DNA of 58,826 nucleotides from an uncultured Alphaproteobacteria bacterium (GTDB taxonomy: Bacteria > Pseudomonadota > Alphaproteobacteria > HIMB59 > GCA-002718135), in assembly GCA_902595855.1 (NCBI GenBank), contig CACJRY010000010.1:1-58826 (forward strand), in the 5' to 3' direction. The notes under the pieces are model-generated. The model had not been told where the DNA came from. It searched no databases and was given only the letters and a program-made list of their open reading frames with translations. Position 1 is the stretch's first letter; every line of letters begins with the position of its first letter. Shown piece after piece: positions 17,027-26,981 of this stretch. The translations under genes and the position numbers were made by a program.

Positions 17027-19831
17027 ATGAATCAAGACAAAATTGTTATTAAAGGTGCAAGAGAGCACAATTTAAAAAATATTAGTCTTGATATTCCTAA
17101 AAACAAATTTGTAGTTATTACTGGAGTCAGTGGCTCAGGTAAATCTACGTTAGCATTTGACACTATCTATTCTGAAGGACAAAGAAAATATGTTGAAAGT
17201 TTGTCTGCTTACGCAAGACAGTTTTTACAAATGATGAATAAACCAGATGTTGACTCAATTGATGGCTTATCACCAGCTATTTCTATTGAGCAAAAAACAA
17301 CACAAAAAAATCCAAGAAGTACAGTTGGTACGGTTACTGAAATTTATGACTATTTAAGAGTTCTCTTTGCCAGGGTTGGTATTCCCTACTCCCCAGCTAC
17401 AGGATTGCCGATCAAATCACAAAGTGTTAGTGAAATATGTGATAGCATATTAGATAATAATGACGGGAGTAAAGCTTATATTCTCTCACCCATAGTAAGA
17501 GATAGAAAAGGTGAATATAGGAAGGAAATAGAAGAATTAAAGAAGAAAGGGTATCAAAGACTAAAAGTTGATGGAACAATTTATGAAATTGATGAAGTTC
17601 CAAAATTAAAAAAAAATTTTAAACACAATATAGATGTTCTTGTAGATAGATTAATTATAAAAAAAAACATTCAACAAAGATTAGCTGAAAGCATTGAAAT
17701 AGGTTTAGCGTTATCAGACGGTTTAATTTATCTTGAGAACTTGGAAACAAAAAAGATATCGATATACTCATCAAAATTTGCGTGTCCGGTGTCAGGTTTT
17801 TCTATAGAGGAAATAGAGCCACGACTATTTAGCTTTAATGCTCCAATGGGAGCCTGCAACGAATGTGATGGAATTGGAATAGAAAAATTTTTTGATGAAA
17901 AAAAGATTATTCCTGACGACTCAAGATCAATTTTAAAAGGCGCGATAAAACCATGGGAAACCAAAGTTTTTGGTTATCAAAAAAAGTTTTTTGTTGAAAC
18001 AATATCAAAAATTTTAAAAAATTATAAAGTTAATATCAGCACTCCTTGGTATAAAATACCTACAAATGTTCAAGAGATTATACTTTACGGAGACGACAAT
18101 AATGACCTGACATTTGTGAGAGATTTTGAGGGTATAATAAATTTCATTGATAGAAAATATTCTGAAACAGAAAGATGGTGGGTTCAATATGAGTTAGAAA
18201 AATATTTATCTGAGAGAGATTGTGAAGTATGCAAGGGTTACAGGCTAAATGAAAAAGCTTTATCTGTTAAAATAACAGGAAGTCACATTGGAGAAATTAC
18301 AAAAAAATCAATAGATGATTGTTATAAATGGTTTAATAAAATACATCAAAACCTCTCAAATAACGAAAACAAAATAGCTGAGGGAGTAATAAAAGAAATA
18401 AAAGATAGGTTAGAATTTTTAAATAAAGTAGGACTTGATTATTTATCTTTAGCAAGAGCAAGTAAAAGCTTATCAGGGGGGGAGAGTCAAAGAATTAGAT
18501 TAGCAAGTCAAATTGGATCAGGCTTAACCGGTGTATTATACGTATTAGATGAACCATCAATTGGATTACATCAAAAAGATAATCAACAATTAATTAATAC
18601 ACTTTTTAAATTAAGAGATCTTGGCAATACAGTAATAGTTGTGGAACATGATGAAGATGCAATAAAGCAATCTGATCATGTAATTGATATTGGTGTAAAG
18701 GCAGGAATTCATGGTGGAGAGGTTGTGGCGCAAGGAAGCTTTAAAAATATACTTAAAAATACGAAAAGTTTAACTGCTCAATATCTAAATAAAAAAAAAG
18801 AAATTAAAATACCTGATCAGAGAAGAAAATTTAATAAAAATAAAATTTTCACTCTTCAAAAAATTAAAACAAATAATCTTAATAATTTAGAAGTAAAATT
18901 CCCTTTGGGAAATTTCATTTGTGTCACAGGAGTATCTGGAAGTGGAAAATCATCATTAATAATTGATACTCTATACAAAAGACTTGATGAATATTTTAAC
19001 AAATCATTGAATAAAGAAGAAAGTTATTTCAATTTTAAAGGTATAAAAAATATTGATAAAGTTATTGATATAGATCAATCTCCTATTGGCAGAACACCAA
19101 GATCTAATCCAGCAACATATACAGGTTGTTTCACACCTATTAGAGATTGGTATGCTGGTTTAAATGAGTCCAATGCAAGAGGATATAAGCCTGGACGTTT
19201 TTCTTTTAATGTCAAAGGGGGAAGATGTGAGTCTTGTGAGGGTGATGGTGTCAAAAAGATTGAAATGCATTTTTTAGCAGATGTTTATGTTGAGTGTGAT
19301 ATTTGTAAAGGCAAAAGATATAACCGGGAAACGTTAGAAGTTAAATATAACAATAAATCAATTGCAGAAGTGTTGGATATGACAGTAGAAGAAGGTTACA
19401 ATTTTTTTTCAAAAATACCTTCAATAAAACAAAAATTAAAAACTCTAGTTGATGTGGGATTAGATTATATTAAAATTGGACAATCAGCGACCACTCTTTC
19501 AGGTGGAGAAGCTCAACGAATTAAATTATCAAAGGAATTATCCAAAAGATCAACTGGAAAAACTCTATATATTTTAGATGAGCCAACAACTGGATTACAT
19601 TTTGATGATGTTAACAAGTTACTAAAAATATTACATACTTTGGTAGATGAGGGTAATACCGTTATTGTTATTGAACATAATTTAGATGTTATAAAGACAG
19701 CAGATTACATTATTGATTTAGGTCCTCTCGGAGGTGTTAAAGGAGGTGAAATCATAGCAAAGGGCTCTCCTGAAGATATTGCAAATAGTAAAAAAAGCTT
19801 TACAGGTAGTTTCTTAAAAAAAATTTTATAA
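17027..19831 (+). CDS. uvrA: excinuclease ABC subunit A
   Basis: Damage-recognition ATPase of nucleotide excision repair. Two ABC modules: Walker A GVSGSGKSTLAFDT (about 32) and GVSGSGKSSLIIDT (about 630), signatures SLSGGESQRIRLA and LSGGEAQRIKLSKEL, Walker B YVLDEPSIGLH and YILDEPTTGLHF. The first zinc module is ACPVSGFSIEEIEPRLFSFN...GACNECDG, with Ser replacing one Cys as is common in alphaproteobacteria. The second is GRCESCEGDG...VECDICKGKRYNRETLEV. Length 934 is normal. sodB follows 14 bases downstream. Confidence 0.98.
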   Translation: MNQDKIVIKGAREHNLKNISLDIPKNKFVVITGVSGSGKSTLAFDTIYSEGQRKYVESLSAYARQFLQMMNKPDVDSIDGLSPAISIEQKTTQKNPRSTVGTVTEIYDYLRVLFARVGIPYSPATGLPIKSQSVSEICDSILDNNDGSKAYILSPIVRDRKGEYRKEIEELKKKGYQRLKVDGTIYEIDEVPKLKKNFKHNIDVLVDRLIIKKNIQQRLAESIEIGLALSDGLIYLENLETKKISIYSSKFACPVSGFSIEEIEPRLFSFNAPMGACNECDGIGIEKFFDEKKIIPDDSRSILKGAIKPWETKVFGYQKKFFVETISKILKNYKVNISTPWYKIPTNVQEIILYGDDNNDLTFVRDFEGIINFIDRKYSETERWWVQYELEKYLSERDCEVCKGYRLNEKALSVKITGSHIGEITKKSIDDCYKWFNKIHQNLSNNENKIAEGVIKEIKDRLEFLNKVGLDYLSLARASKSLSGGESQRIRLASQIGSGLTGVLYVLDEPSIGLHQKDNQQLINTLFKLRDLGNTVIVVEHDEDAIKQSDHVIDIGVKAGIHGGEVVAQGSFKNILKNTKSLTAQYLNKKKEIKIPDQRRKFNKNKIFTLQKIKTNNLNNLEVKFPLGNFICVTGVSGSGKSSLIIDTLYKRLDEYFNKSLNKEESYFNFKGIKNIDKVIDIDQSPIGRTPRSNPATYTGCFTPIRDWYAGLNESNARGYKPGRFSFNVKGGRCESCEGDGVKKIEMHFLADVYVECDICKGKRYNRETLEVKYNNKSIAEVLDMTVEEGYNFFSKIPSIKQKLKTLVDVGLDYIKIGQSATTLSGGEAQRIKLSKELSKRSTGKTLYILDEPTTGLHFDDVNKLLKILHTLVDEGNTVIVIEHNLDVIKTADYIIDLGPLGGVKGGEIIAKGSPEDIANSKKSFTGSFLKKIL

Positions 19832-19845
19832 ATGAAGGAAAAAAA

Positions 19846-20445
19846 ATGATAAACTTAGAGTTGCCTGATTTACCTTATAGTAAAGATGCTCTTGCACCTT
19901 ATATGTCTGCTGAAACTTTAGAGTTGCATCATGACAAACATCACATGGCATATGTCACTAATGGTAATAAATTTATTAAAGAAAATAATTTAAGTGAAGA
20001 TTCGATAGAAGATATTGTTAAAAATTCATATAATAAAAATGCTCCTGTATTTAACAATGTTTCACAGCATTTAAATCATATTCATTTTTGGGAAATTATG
20101 AAAAATAACCCAGATGGTAAAATACCTTCTGAATTAGAAAATAAAATTAATGAAGATTTAGGATCAGTAGAAGAAATGAAAGAGGCATTCATAAACGCTG
20201 GTATTGGACAGTTTGGTTCAGGTTGGTGTTGGCTTGTATTAAATGGTGGTAAACTTGAAATTACCAAAACTCCTAATGCAGAAAACCCTATTGTACATAA
20301 TCACACTCCCCTATTGGGTTGTGATGTCTGGGAACATTCTTATTACGTTGATTATAGAAATAGAAGACCTGATTACTTAAAAGCATTCGTTGACAATATG
20401 GTTAACTGGGAAAAAGTAACAGAAAATTTCTTAAAGAAAGCTTAA
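19846..20445 (+). CDS. sodB: superoxide dismutase, iron type
   Basis: Converts superoxide to peroxide and oxygen. Metal ligands: His in LELHHDKHH (about 27), His in SQHLNHIHFW (about 75), Asp and His in CDVWEHSYYVDYRN (about 158 and 162). The Gln in FNNVSQHLNH aligns with the Fe-type Gln69 position, so iron is more likely than manganese; this is inferred from sequence. A Shine-Dalgarno-like GAAGGAAAAAAA precedes the ATG. It ends 1 base before the convergent secF stop. Confidence 0.95.
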   Translation: MINLELPDLPYSKDALAPYMSAETLELHHDKHHMAYVTNGNKFIKENNLSEDSIEDIVKNSYNKNAPVFNNVSQHLNHIHFWEIMKNNPDGKIPSELENKINEDLGSVEEMKEAFINAGIGQFGSGWCWLVLNGGKLEITKTPNAENPIVHNHTPLLGCDVWEHSYYVDYRNRRPDYLKAFVDNMVNWEKVTENFLKKA

Positions 20446-20446
20446 A

Positions 20447-21349
20447 CTAATTTTCATCTTCTTCTTGCGGTCTAAACTTAAATACTAACAAAGTTGGGAC
20501 CGCAATAAATATTGAAGAATACGTACCTATCAATACTCCAATAATCATTGTTAAAGCAAAAGGCTTAATCACCTCACCACCAAAAATATAAAGTGATAAC
20601 AATGCTAATAGTGTCGTAATACTAGTCATAACAGTTCTTGAGAGTGTATTATTAATTGATAAATTAAACAAATCTAAGAGTTCAAGTTTTTTATACTTTC
20701 TTAAGTTTTCTCTGACTCTGTCAAAAATTACAACAGTATCATTTATTGAATATCCTGCGATTGTCAATACAGCTGCAATTGTGGAAAGAGAAAATTCTAC
20801 ATTCAAAATTGATAAAACGCCTAGCGTAAACAGAACATCATGTGTTAAGGCTACTACAGCGCCAAAACCAAATTGCCACTCAAACCTTAACCAAATATAA
20901 ATTAAAATTGCAAATAGTGCAAAAGAAACTGCTTGAAAACCTTTCCATAATAATTCAGAACTAATTGTAGGGCCAACAAATTCAGATCTTCTAAACTCTT
21001 CTACTTTGTCATTAATGATCTGTTTAACTTTATTAACTGTTTTAATGCTTTCCTGATTATTTTCATTTTGCAATCTAATGATTATAGTATTTTCATTACC
21101 AAATTCTTGAAGAGAAACTTCATTAAAATTTGGTGATAAAATATCACGTAATTCACCAATAGTAGTATTTTTAGTACTAACTTCAATTAAAGTACCGCCT
21201 TTAAAATCGATTCCTAAATTCAAACCTTTAAAAAATAGAAGGATTAAAGATAAAAGAATAGCTATACCAGAAGCTATATAAAATTTTTTTCTATGGTTTA
21301 AAAATTTATAATCTGAGTCAACAGGAATGATTTTATTTAAACCAAACAT
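20447..21349 (-). CDS. secF: protein translocase subunit SecF
   Basis: Inner-membrane protein working with SecD in proton-driven completion of Sec export. It starts with a transmembrane helix, then GLNLGIDFKGGTLIEVS (P1-type head), FVGPTISSELLWKG, and five further helices with the motif GYSINDTVVIFDRVREN (conserved D-T-V-V-x-F-D-R). It directly abuts secD (stop/start sharing) in the yajC-secD-secF operon. Confidence 0.97.
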   Translation of the reverse strand: MFGLNKIIPVDSDYKFLNHRKKFYIASGIAILLSLILLFFKGLNLGIDFKGGTLIEVSTKNTTIGELRDILSPNFNEVSLQEFGNENTIIIRLQNENNQESIKTVNKVKQIINDKVEEFRRSEFVGPTISSELLWKGFQAVSFALFAILIYIWLRFEWQFGFGAVVALTHDVLFTLGVLSILNVEFSLSTIAAVLTIAGYSINDTVVIFDRVRENLRKYKKLELLDLFNLSINNTLSRTVMTSITTLLALLSLYIFGGEVIKPFALTMIIGVLIGTYSSIFIAVPTLLVFKFRPQEEDEN

Positions 21350-22899
21350 TATAAATTAAGCTCCTTTTTTGAAGTAAAAGAAATATATACATGAACTAAA
21401 AGATTAGTAAGCATTAATGCAGTAAACATAGAGGCTATAACTCCTAAGGATAATGTAATTGAGAAACCTTTAATTGGTCCAGAGCCAAAAATGAAAAGTA
21501 GTAAGGACGCTATCAAAGTTGTTATGTTGGCATCTAAAATTGTTGAAAGTGCTCTATCAAAACCTTTTTTAATAGTTTCGTATATTTTTTTATTTTTAAT
21601 ATTTTCTTCTTTAATTCTTTCAAAGATTAAAACATTTGCATCAACTGCCATCCCGATTGTTAAAACTATACCTGCGATACCTGGCAAAGTTAAAGTAGCG
21701 CCAATTGTGCCTAACAAAGCAATTATTATAAACAAATTAGCTATTAGTGATACATTAGCGATTAAACCAAAAGATCCATAAATTAGTATCATAAATATAC
21801 ATACTAACACCATGCCTATTATAGCAGCTATCTTGCCAGCTGCTATTGAGTCAGCTCCTAGTCCTGGGCCTACAGATCGTTCTTCTACAATTTCTAATGG
21901 TGCAGGTAATGCTCCAGCTCTTAATAAAACTGCTAAATCTGTTGCTTCTTGAGAAGTAAAGTTTCCAGTAATTATTCCTGATCCTCCAGTAATTGCTGAG
22001 TTAATAACAGGTGCAGTAATTACAACACCATCTAAAACAACAGCAAATCTTTTTCCTATATTTTCTGAAGTTGCTTTACCAAATTTTTGAGCGCCAGTAG
22101 TATCAAATCTAAAAGAAACGGCATGACCTTCGGTGGGATCAAAAGAGGCATATGCATCAATTAAATTTTCACCCCCTACTCTAGATTTTTTTTCTAATAA
22201 ATATTTTAAATCTGGATTATTTATATCTGAAACAATCATTCTACCAAATGGAGCGATATTTAGAGATAATGATTTAGTATCATCGTCATCAACCATATGA
22301 AAATTTAATTTAGCAGTTTTTCCTAAAAGATCTTTTATTCTTTCTGGATCTTTTACACCTGGCAATTGAAGCAGTATTCTATTACTTCCAGATCTTTGAA
22401 TAAGAGGTTCCTTTGTGCCAGATTCATCAATTCTTTTTCTAACAATTTCTAATGATTGTTTAATAGCTCCATCTTGAATAGATTTTTTATAAATTTCATT
22501 AATAGATATAATTGCTACATTATTAGATATTCTAAAACTTACTGAACGATATTTTTTTAAAAAATCATCTTTTATTATATTCAACTTATCTACACTATCA
22601 AAGCGCACTTTTAATTCTTCATCATTTTTTTCGATGTTATTTATCTTGACTCTATTCTCTCTTGAAATAACTCTTAAAGTGTCACTAAAATTTTCAAACT
22701 CTTCTTTAATTAAAACATCAGTTTGAACCTCTAGAAGGAGATATGAACCTCCTTGCAAATCTAAACCTAGATTTAAACGATTATCTAGATACCAATTTCC
22801 CGTATCTTCTTTGTATAATAGAGATGGGATTGCAAATATTATACCTAAAGATAATAAAATAAAAACTATAAAAATTTTCCATAGAGGATAATTTTTCAT
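21349..22899 (-). CDS. secD: protein translocase subunit SecD
   Basis: Partner of SecF. After the first membrane helix, GLDLQGGSYLLLEV is the SecD signature; the periplasmic P1 domain contains RIDESGTKEPLIQRSG and RILLQLPGV. GRFAVVLDGVVITAPVI and SGIITGNFTSQEATDLAVLLRAGALPAPL precede five helices with GMAVDANVLIFERIKE. At 516 residues it has the shorter periplasmic domain common in alphaproteobacteria. Confidence 0.97.
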   Translation of the reverse strand: MKNYPLWKIFIVFILLSLGIIFAIPSLLYKEDTGNWYLDNRLNLGLDLQGGSYLLLEVQTDVLIKEEFENFSDTLRVISRENRVKINNIEKNDEELKVRFDSVDKLNIIKDDFLKKYRSVSFRISNNVAIISINEIYKKSIQDGAIKQSLEIVRKRIDESGTKEPLIQRSGSNRILLQLPGVKDPERIKDLLGKTAKLNFHMVDDDDTKSLSLNIAPFGRMIVSDINNPDLKYLLEKKSRVGGENLIDAYASFDPTEGHAVSFRFDTTGAQKFGKATSENIGKRFAVVLDGVVITAPVINSAITGGSGIITGNFTSQEATDLAVLLRAGALPAPLEIVEERSVGPGLGADSIAAGKIAAIIGMVLVCIFMILIYGSFGLIANVSLIANLFIIIALLGTIGATLTLPGIAGIVLTIGMAVDANVLIFERIKEENIKNKKIYETIKKGFDRALSTILDANITTLIASLLLFIFGSGPIKGFSITLSLGVIASMFTALMLTNLLVHVYISFTSKKELNL

Positions 22900-22905
22900 A
22901 TGTAA

Positions 22906-23256
22906 TTATTTTTTCTTACCCAAAAGACCTGATAATAATCCACCTTTTGATTCAGTCTTAGTTTCTTTTGATTGTTGTTTTTTTTCTGTCTCAGCTGAAG
23001 TATATAGATCAGCCACCATTCCAGGTGCAATTTTTATTTCAACATTTTCAGAAACCTGAACTAGTAATTCTCTGTTATCCGCAACTTTATTAATTGTTCC
23101 TATAATTCCGCCAGAAGTAATTATTTTATCACCTCTTCGAAGATTGTTTAACATTTCACGGTGTTGCTTTACCTTCTTTTGTTGAGGTCGAATTAAGAGA
23201 ATATAAAAAACACCAAAAATTAAAATTAATGGTAGAAAAGCGCCAATTGATTCCAT
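22906..23256 (-). CDS. yajC: preprotein translocase subunit YajC
   Basis: Single-pass membrane protein of the SecDF-YajC complex: helix LPLILIFGVFYILLIRPQQ followed by KKVKQHREMLNNLRRGDKIITSGGIIGTI, the family core. The tail is charged and ends in a GGLLSGLLGKKK run. It is the first gene of yajC-secD-secF. Confidence 0.96.
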   Translation of the reverse strand: MESIGAFLPLILIFGVFYILLIRPQQKKVKQHREMLNNLRRGDKIITSGGIIGTINKVADNRELLVQVSENVEIKIAPGMVADLYTSAETEKKQQSKETKTESKGGLLSGLLGKKK

Positions 23257-23331
23257 AAATTTCCTTGATTATTAATTTGAGAGATTTCTTATACTGTGTA
23301 AAAGAAAAAAGCAATTAAAGTAACAAAATAG

Positions 23332-24135
23332 ATGTTTTTTAAAAATTATTTATTAAAGCAAACTGTTGGGCAAAATGCGTATTTTATTTGGAAAAATGAA
23401 AACAAAAGTATCCATGCTATTAAAGATTTTAAACCACTAGATTTAGAACTCATTATAGGCGTTGATAGTCAAAAAGAAATTTTATTAAAAAATACAATTA
23501 ATTTTGCTGAGGGTAACTTTACTAATAATGCCCTACTATGGGGAGCTAGAGGAAATGGTAAAAGCTCTTTAATAAAATCAGTATTTCATAAAGTTTTATC
23601 AAAACACAATAATTTAAAATTAATCCAACTTAACAAAAATAATATTTTTGATATTGAGTATTTGTATCAACTTATTGGCAAATTATATCATTACAGATTT
23701 ATTATTTTTATTGATGATTTATCATTTGAAAAAATTGATAGTGATTATAAAATCATAAAATCAACATTAGATGGAAGTATTCAACATCAACCAACAAATA
23801 TTTTATTGTATGTTTCATCTAATAGACGGCATTTAATGCCAAGAGACATGATAGATAATGAAAGATCATCAGCTATTCATACAGATGAAAGCGTTGAAGA
23901 AAAAATCAGTCTAAGTGATAGATTTGGTTTGTGGATTGGTTTTCATAAATTATCACAAGAAGATTATTTAGAGATTATTAGAGCTTATTGTAATTATTAT
24001 AAAATTAATTATGATGATAAAATTAGAAAAAAAGCTATTCAGTGGAGTCTTCAAAGAGGCAATAGAACAGGAAGAACTGCTTGGCAGTATATTTTAAATA
24101 TTGCGTCTAGTGAAAATTTAAAAATTAAAATTTAA
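23332..24135 (+). CDS. DUF815 family AAA+ ATPase
   Basis: Cytoplasmic P-loop ATPase of the DUF815 family, widespread in bacteria and of unproven function. Walker A is LLWGARGNGKSSLIKS (about 70-85), Walker B FIIFIDDLSFE, and the DUF815-typical blocks LDGSIQHQPTNILLYVSSNRRHLMP and SLSDRFGLWIGF are clear. It reads divergently from yajC and converges on the FKBP gene. Length 267 is slightly short but complete. Confidence 0.9.
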   Translation: MFFKNYLLKQTVGQNAYFIWKNENKSIHAIKDFKPLDLELIIGVDSQKEILLKNTINFAEGNFTNNALLWGARGNGKSSLIKSVFHKVLSKHNNLKLIQLNKNNIFDIEYLYQLIGKLYHYRFIIFIDDLSFEKIDSDYKIIKSTLDGSIQHQPTNILLYVSSNRRHLMPRDMIDNERSSAIHTDESVEEKISLSDRFGLWIGFHKLSQEDYLEIIRAYCNYYKINYDDKIRKKAIQWSLQRGNRTGRTAWQYILNIASSENLKIKI

Positions 24136-24144
24136 TTCAGCAAA

Positions 24145-24867
24145 TTATTTTTTATACAGATCATAATTTTCGTATATTAGTTGCTGAATACCACCTTTTA
24201 AAGCGTTCATGTTTTTAGCGCCTAACTGTTCAGCAAAACCATTTGCTAAAATTGCAGCTATCTCACCTTCATTACTAATAAATACAATATTATCATTTAA
24301 ATCTACAAGATCCTGGAAAGTTTTCATAAATTCTGGAACAAATTTTCCATAAATATCAAATGCAGTTATTTCTAATGAACCAGGTATAACTCCTGTAAAA
24401 TCTCTTTCTTTCTTTGTGCGAATATCAATAAATTTATAATTATCGTTTAGTAAATTTTGAATTTCATCAGTAGTGATTAGATTGTATGCGGGAGGTTGAG
24501 CATCAATTATTTCAATATCAAAAATTAAAGTTGAATTTGGAGGAATAAGTTCGCCCGCCCCTCTCTCTCCATACCCAAGTTCAGGTGGAATAATTAGCGT
24601 TCTTTTACCTCCCACTTTCATACCAATAATACCTGTTTCCCAACCTTCAATCACTTGCCTTAATCCTATTTGAAAACTAAATGGTTCTCCTCTGTCATAA
24701 CTGCTGTCAAATTTTGTACCATCTTCAAGAGTACCTATATAATGAACTTTAATTTTTGAATGATTTAAAATTTCAACACCATCTCCTTCTATATTGTTTT
24801 TAATTTCCAAATCTGCTGACAGTGTTATTTTTGATATACAAATCAAAATAAATATAAATTTTTTCAT
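24145..24867 (-). CDS. exported FKBP-type prolyl isomerase fused to a catalytically dead rhodanese domain
   Basis: Signal peptide (residues 1-18), then a complete FKBP domain (about 22-130): KVHYIGTLEDGTKFDSS, FQIGLRQVIEGWETG, GGKRTLIIPPELGYGERG, IPPNSTLIFDIEI. From about 135 a rhodanese fold follows: DEIQNLL..YKFIDIRTKKERDFTGVIPGSLEI, then the loop that should hold the catalytic Cys reads FISNEGEIAAILA with no cysteine, ending NALKGGIQ. So it is likely a periplasmic folding factor with a binding-only rhodanese module. It overlaps the upstream EamA gene by ATGA. Confidence 0.88.
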   Translation of the reverse strand: MKKFIFILICISKITLSADLEIKNNIEGDGVEILNHSKIKVHYIGTLEDGTKFDSSYDRGEPFSFQIGLRQVIEGWETGIIGMKVGGKRTLIIPPELGYGERGAGELIPPNSTLIFDIEIIDAQPPAYNLITTDEIQNLLNDNYKFIDIRTKKERDFTGVIPGSLEITAFDIYGKFVPEFMKTFQDLVDLNDNIVFISNEGEIAAILANGFAEQLGAKNMNALKGGIQQLIYENYDLYKK

Positions 24868-25751
24868 ATATGCCTTTGATTAATTTTCAGTGTATTAATT
24901 TTTTTACCTAATTTTGTTTCTCTGTAAATAATATAATAAGTTGAAATAACAATAACTATACTTCCAATTATGACATATCTATCAGGATAATCATCAAAGA
25001 ATATTATTCCGAAAGTTATAGCCCATATTATTGCTGTATAATCAAATGGTTGTAATAGATTTACAGTTGAAAGTTTATAAGCATTAGTCATTAATATCTG
25101 AGCTATTCCACCACAAAAACCCATAGCTATTAACATTAACCAAAGATTAAAAGTTGGTTGTTGCCAATTATAGATAATAAGGGGCAAATAAATTAACGCA
25201 ACAAACGCATGTAAATAAAAACTGCATGTTGGTGGCGTGTCATAAGACAATAATTTTTTCATTATAATAATAGCAAAAGATAAAGCAAATGCACCTAAAA
25301 GGGGAAATATTGAATAAAGACTAAATAAAGATGTACCTGGTCTAAAAACTATTAGAACTCCAATAAAACCAAAAATAATTGCTATCCATCTCCTGATTCC
25401 AACTTGTTCTTTAAATATAAAAATAGCAAGAATTGTTATAATCATGGTACTCGCAAAACTTATTGAAGAAACATCTGCTAAAGGAAGGACTCCAAAAGCT
25501 CGAAAAAATAAAAACATTGCAAAACATGCAAAGAGTGCTCTTAATAAATGTAAATTTATTTTTTTTGTTTTTAGAGATGATTTAGTAATTAACATCATTA
25601 TTAAAACAGGGAAAATACCAAAAAAACATCTGAAAAATACAATTTGAAAAGTATTAAAATCAGCAGATAGTTTTTTTATTAAAACATCCATTAATACAAG
25701 AAAAATTACAGAAAAAATTTTTAAGAAAATTGCGATATAATTATTTGCCAT
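24864..25751 (-). CDS. EamA-family (DMT) transporter
   Basis: Ten hydrophobic helices in two EamA repeats. The first repeat contains FFRCFFGIFPVLIMM and the ending ISFASTMIITILAIFIFKEQVGIRRWIAIIFGFIGVLIVFRPG, typical of RhaT/YdcZ-like drug-metabolite exporters. The second has QPFDYTAIIWAITFGIIFF and a short basic tail. Substrate unknown. It follows another EamA gene with an 11-base overlap and precedes the FKBP-rhodanese gene. Confidence 0.88.
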   Translation of the reverse strand: MANNYIAIFLKIFSVIFLVLMDVLIKKLSADFNTFQIVFFRCFFGIFPVLIMMLITKSSLKTKKINLHLLRALFACFAMFLFFRAFGVLPLADVSSISFASTMIITILAIFIFKEQVGIRRWIAIIFGFIGVLIVFRPGTSLFSLYSIFPLLGAFALSFAIIIMKKLLSYDTPPTCSFYLHAFVALIYLPLIIYNWQQPTFNLWLMLIAMGFCGGIAQILMTNAYKLSTVNLLQPFDYTAIIWAITFGIIFFDDYPDRYVIIGSIVIVISTYYIIYRETKLGKKINTLKINQRHI

Positions 25752-26616
25752 ATACTTGTTTTATTTGACCAGGTACAGAAATGATACCGCTAAAAACAAT
25801 TAAAATAGCTCCAATTAATGCATATTTATTAAGATATTCATTAAAGAAATAAAGACCTATCAATGATGACCAGACAATCTGTAAATAAACCAAGCAAAAA
25901 ATTGCTGAATAGTATTTTTGGGCCATTCTAAATGAATAAGTTGCTAAAAAAATAGCAAGATTAATGAATATTGATGCAGTCGTGATAAGAAAAAATATTC
26001 TTAAGTCTACTATTAGTGGATCAATTAAAAAGAAAATAAATGAAGTTACATGAATAATTAACCCTCCATAAATAAAATATCCTATTGCTGTAGCAATATT
26101 ATTATATTTATTCACTATTACAGTGCTTAAAGTAATAAAAAACACTCCTAATAAAGTTACTAGGAAATAAATATTAAAAGTATCAAAACCTGGCTGAACT
26201 ACAAATAATACACCGGTGAAGCCAAATAAAAGAGAAGTGTAAATATAAAAATTTAGTTTTTCTTTTAAAATAAAAAAAGCCAGTATAGCTCCTACTAATG
26301 GTGAAGACATATTTAATGTCGTAAACTCTGGCAGACTTATATTTTTTAGTGCTAAAAAAGTTATAAAAGGCATTGGTGAGAAAATTAAAGATCTAATAAT
26401 CAAAATTTTATAATTACTGCTTACTAAATGTTTTTTTAAATTTTTTTTAAAAAATAAATAAATTGGAACACTTAAATAGGCAGGCGTTCCATAAAAAATA
26501 AAATGATAAAATTGGATATCATTAGATGATAAATAGTTAATTATTGCATCATTAATTACAAAAAAAATACTTGATAACAATAATGCAGAGGATGCTAGTA
26601 TAATATTTTTTCTCAT
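25741..26616 (-). CDS. EamA-family (DMT) transporter
   Basis: Ten predicted helices; first EamA repeat with MSSPLVGAILAFFILKEKLNFYIYTSLLFGFTGVLFVVQPG, second with AIFCLVYLQIVWSSLIGLYFF. It is related to but clearly different from the overlapping downstream gene. Adjacent EamA genes may act as separate exporters or as a pair. The substrate is not deducible. A neighbouring aminotransferase could hint at amino acid or amine export, but this is speculation. Confidence 0.86.
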   Translation of the reverse strand: MRKNIILASSALLLSSIFFVINDAIINYLSSNDIQFYHFIFYGTPAYLSVPIYLFFKKNLKKHLVSSNYKILIIRSLIFSPMPFITFLALKNISLPEFTTLNMSSPLVGAILAFFILKEKLNFYIYTSLLFGFTGVLFVVQPGFDTFNIYFLVTLLGVFFITLSTVIVNKYNNIATAIGYFIYGGLIIHVTSFIFFLIDPLIVDLRIFFLITTASIFINLAIFLATYSFRMAQKYYSAIFCLVYLQIVWSSLIGLYFFNEYLNKYALIGAILIVFSGIISVPGQIKQVYGK

Positions 26617-26681
26617 ATTTTTCTTAATAACGATTGTATTGAAAGATTAAGTTCTTATATTTAATTAACAATACAATATTT

Positions 26682-26981
26682 ATGGAAAATAAAGAAATTA
26701 AAACTTATAGATTAATTATTAAAGGAAAAGTTCAAAACGTTGGTTTTAGACATTGGTTTAGTGATTTGGCAATTTCACTTGGTTTAAATGGATATGTGCA
26801 AAATAAAGAAAGTAAAGACGAAGTAGAGGCAATTATTCAAGGTGATATGCAATCAATATTATCAATAACTGAAAAATCAAAAACTGGCCCTGAACTAGCT
26901 CTTGTAGAAGGAGTTATTCCCTCTAGTATAATCAGCAACGTTACATACTCAGGTTTTATAGTTAAGTACGAGACAAACTAA
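26682..26981 (+). CDS. acyP: acylphosphatase
   Basis: Small enzyme hydrolysing acyl phosphates. The signature GKVQNVGFRHWFSDLA holds the catalytic Arg (V-x-NVGFR; most homologues have QGVGFR) and GLNGYVQNKE supplies the catalytic Asn. The N-terminal 10 residues are a short extension. Its end overlaps the convergent aminotransferase gene by 4 bases. Confidence 0.93.
   Translation: MENKEIKTYRLIIKGKVQNVGFRHWFSDLAISLGLNGYVQNKESKDEVEAIIQGDMQSILSITEKSKTGPELALVEGVIPSSIISNVTYSGFIVKYETN

Noticed and set aside
21491..21781. Plus-strand frame of 96 residues opposite secD
   Set aside because: Antisense to the conserved secD membrane region; composition follows from complementing hydrophobic codons, with no start site context.
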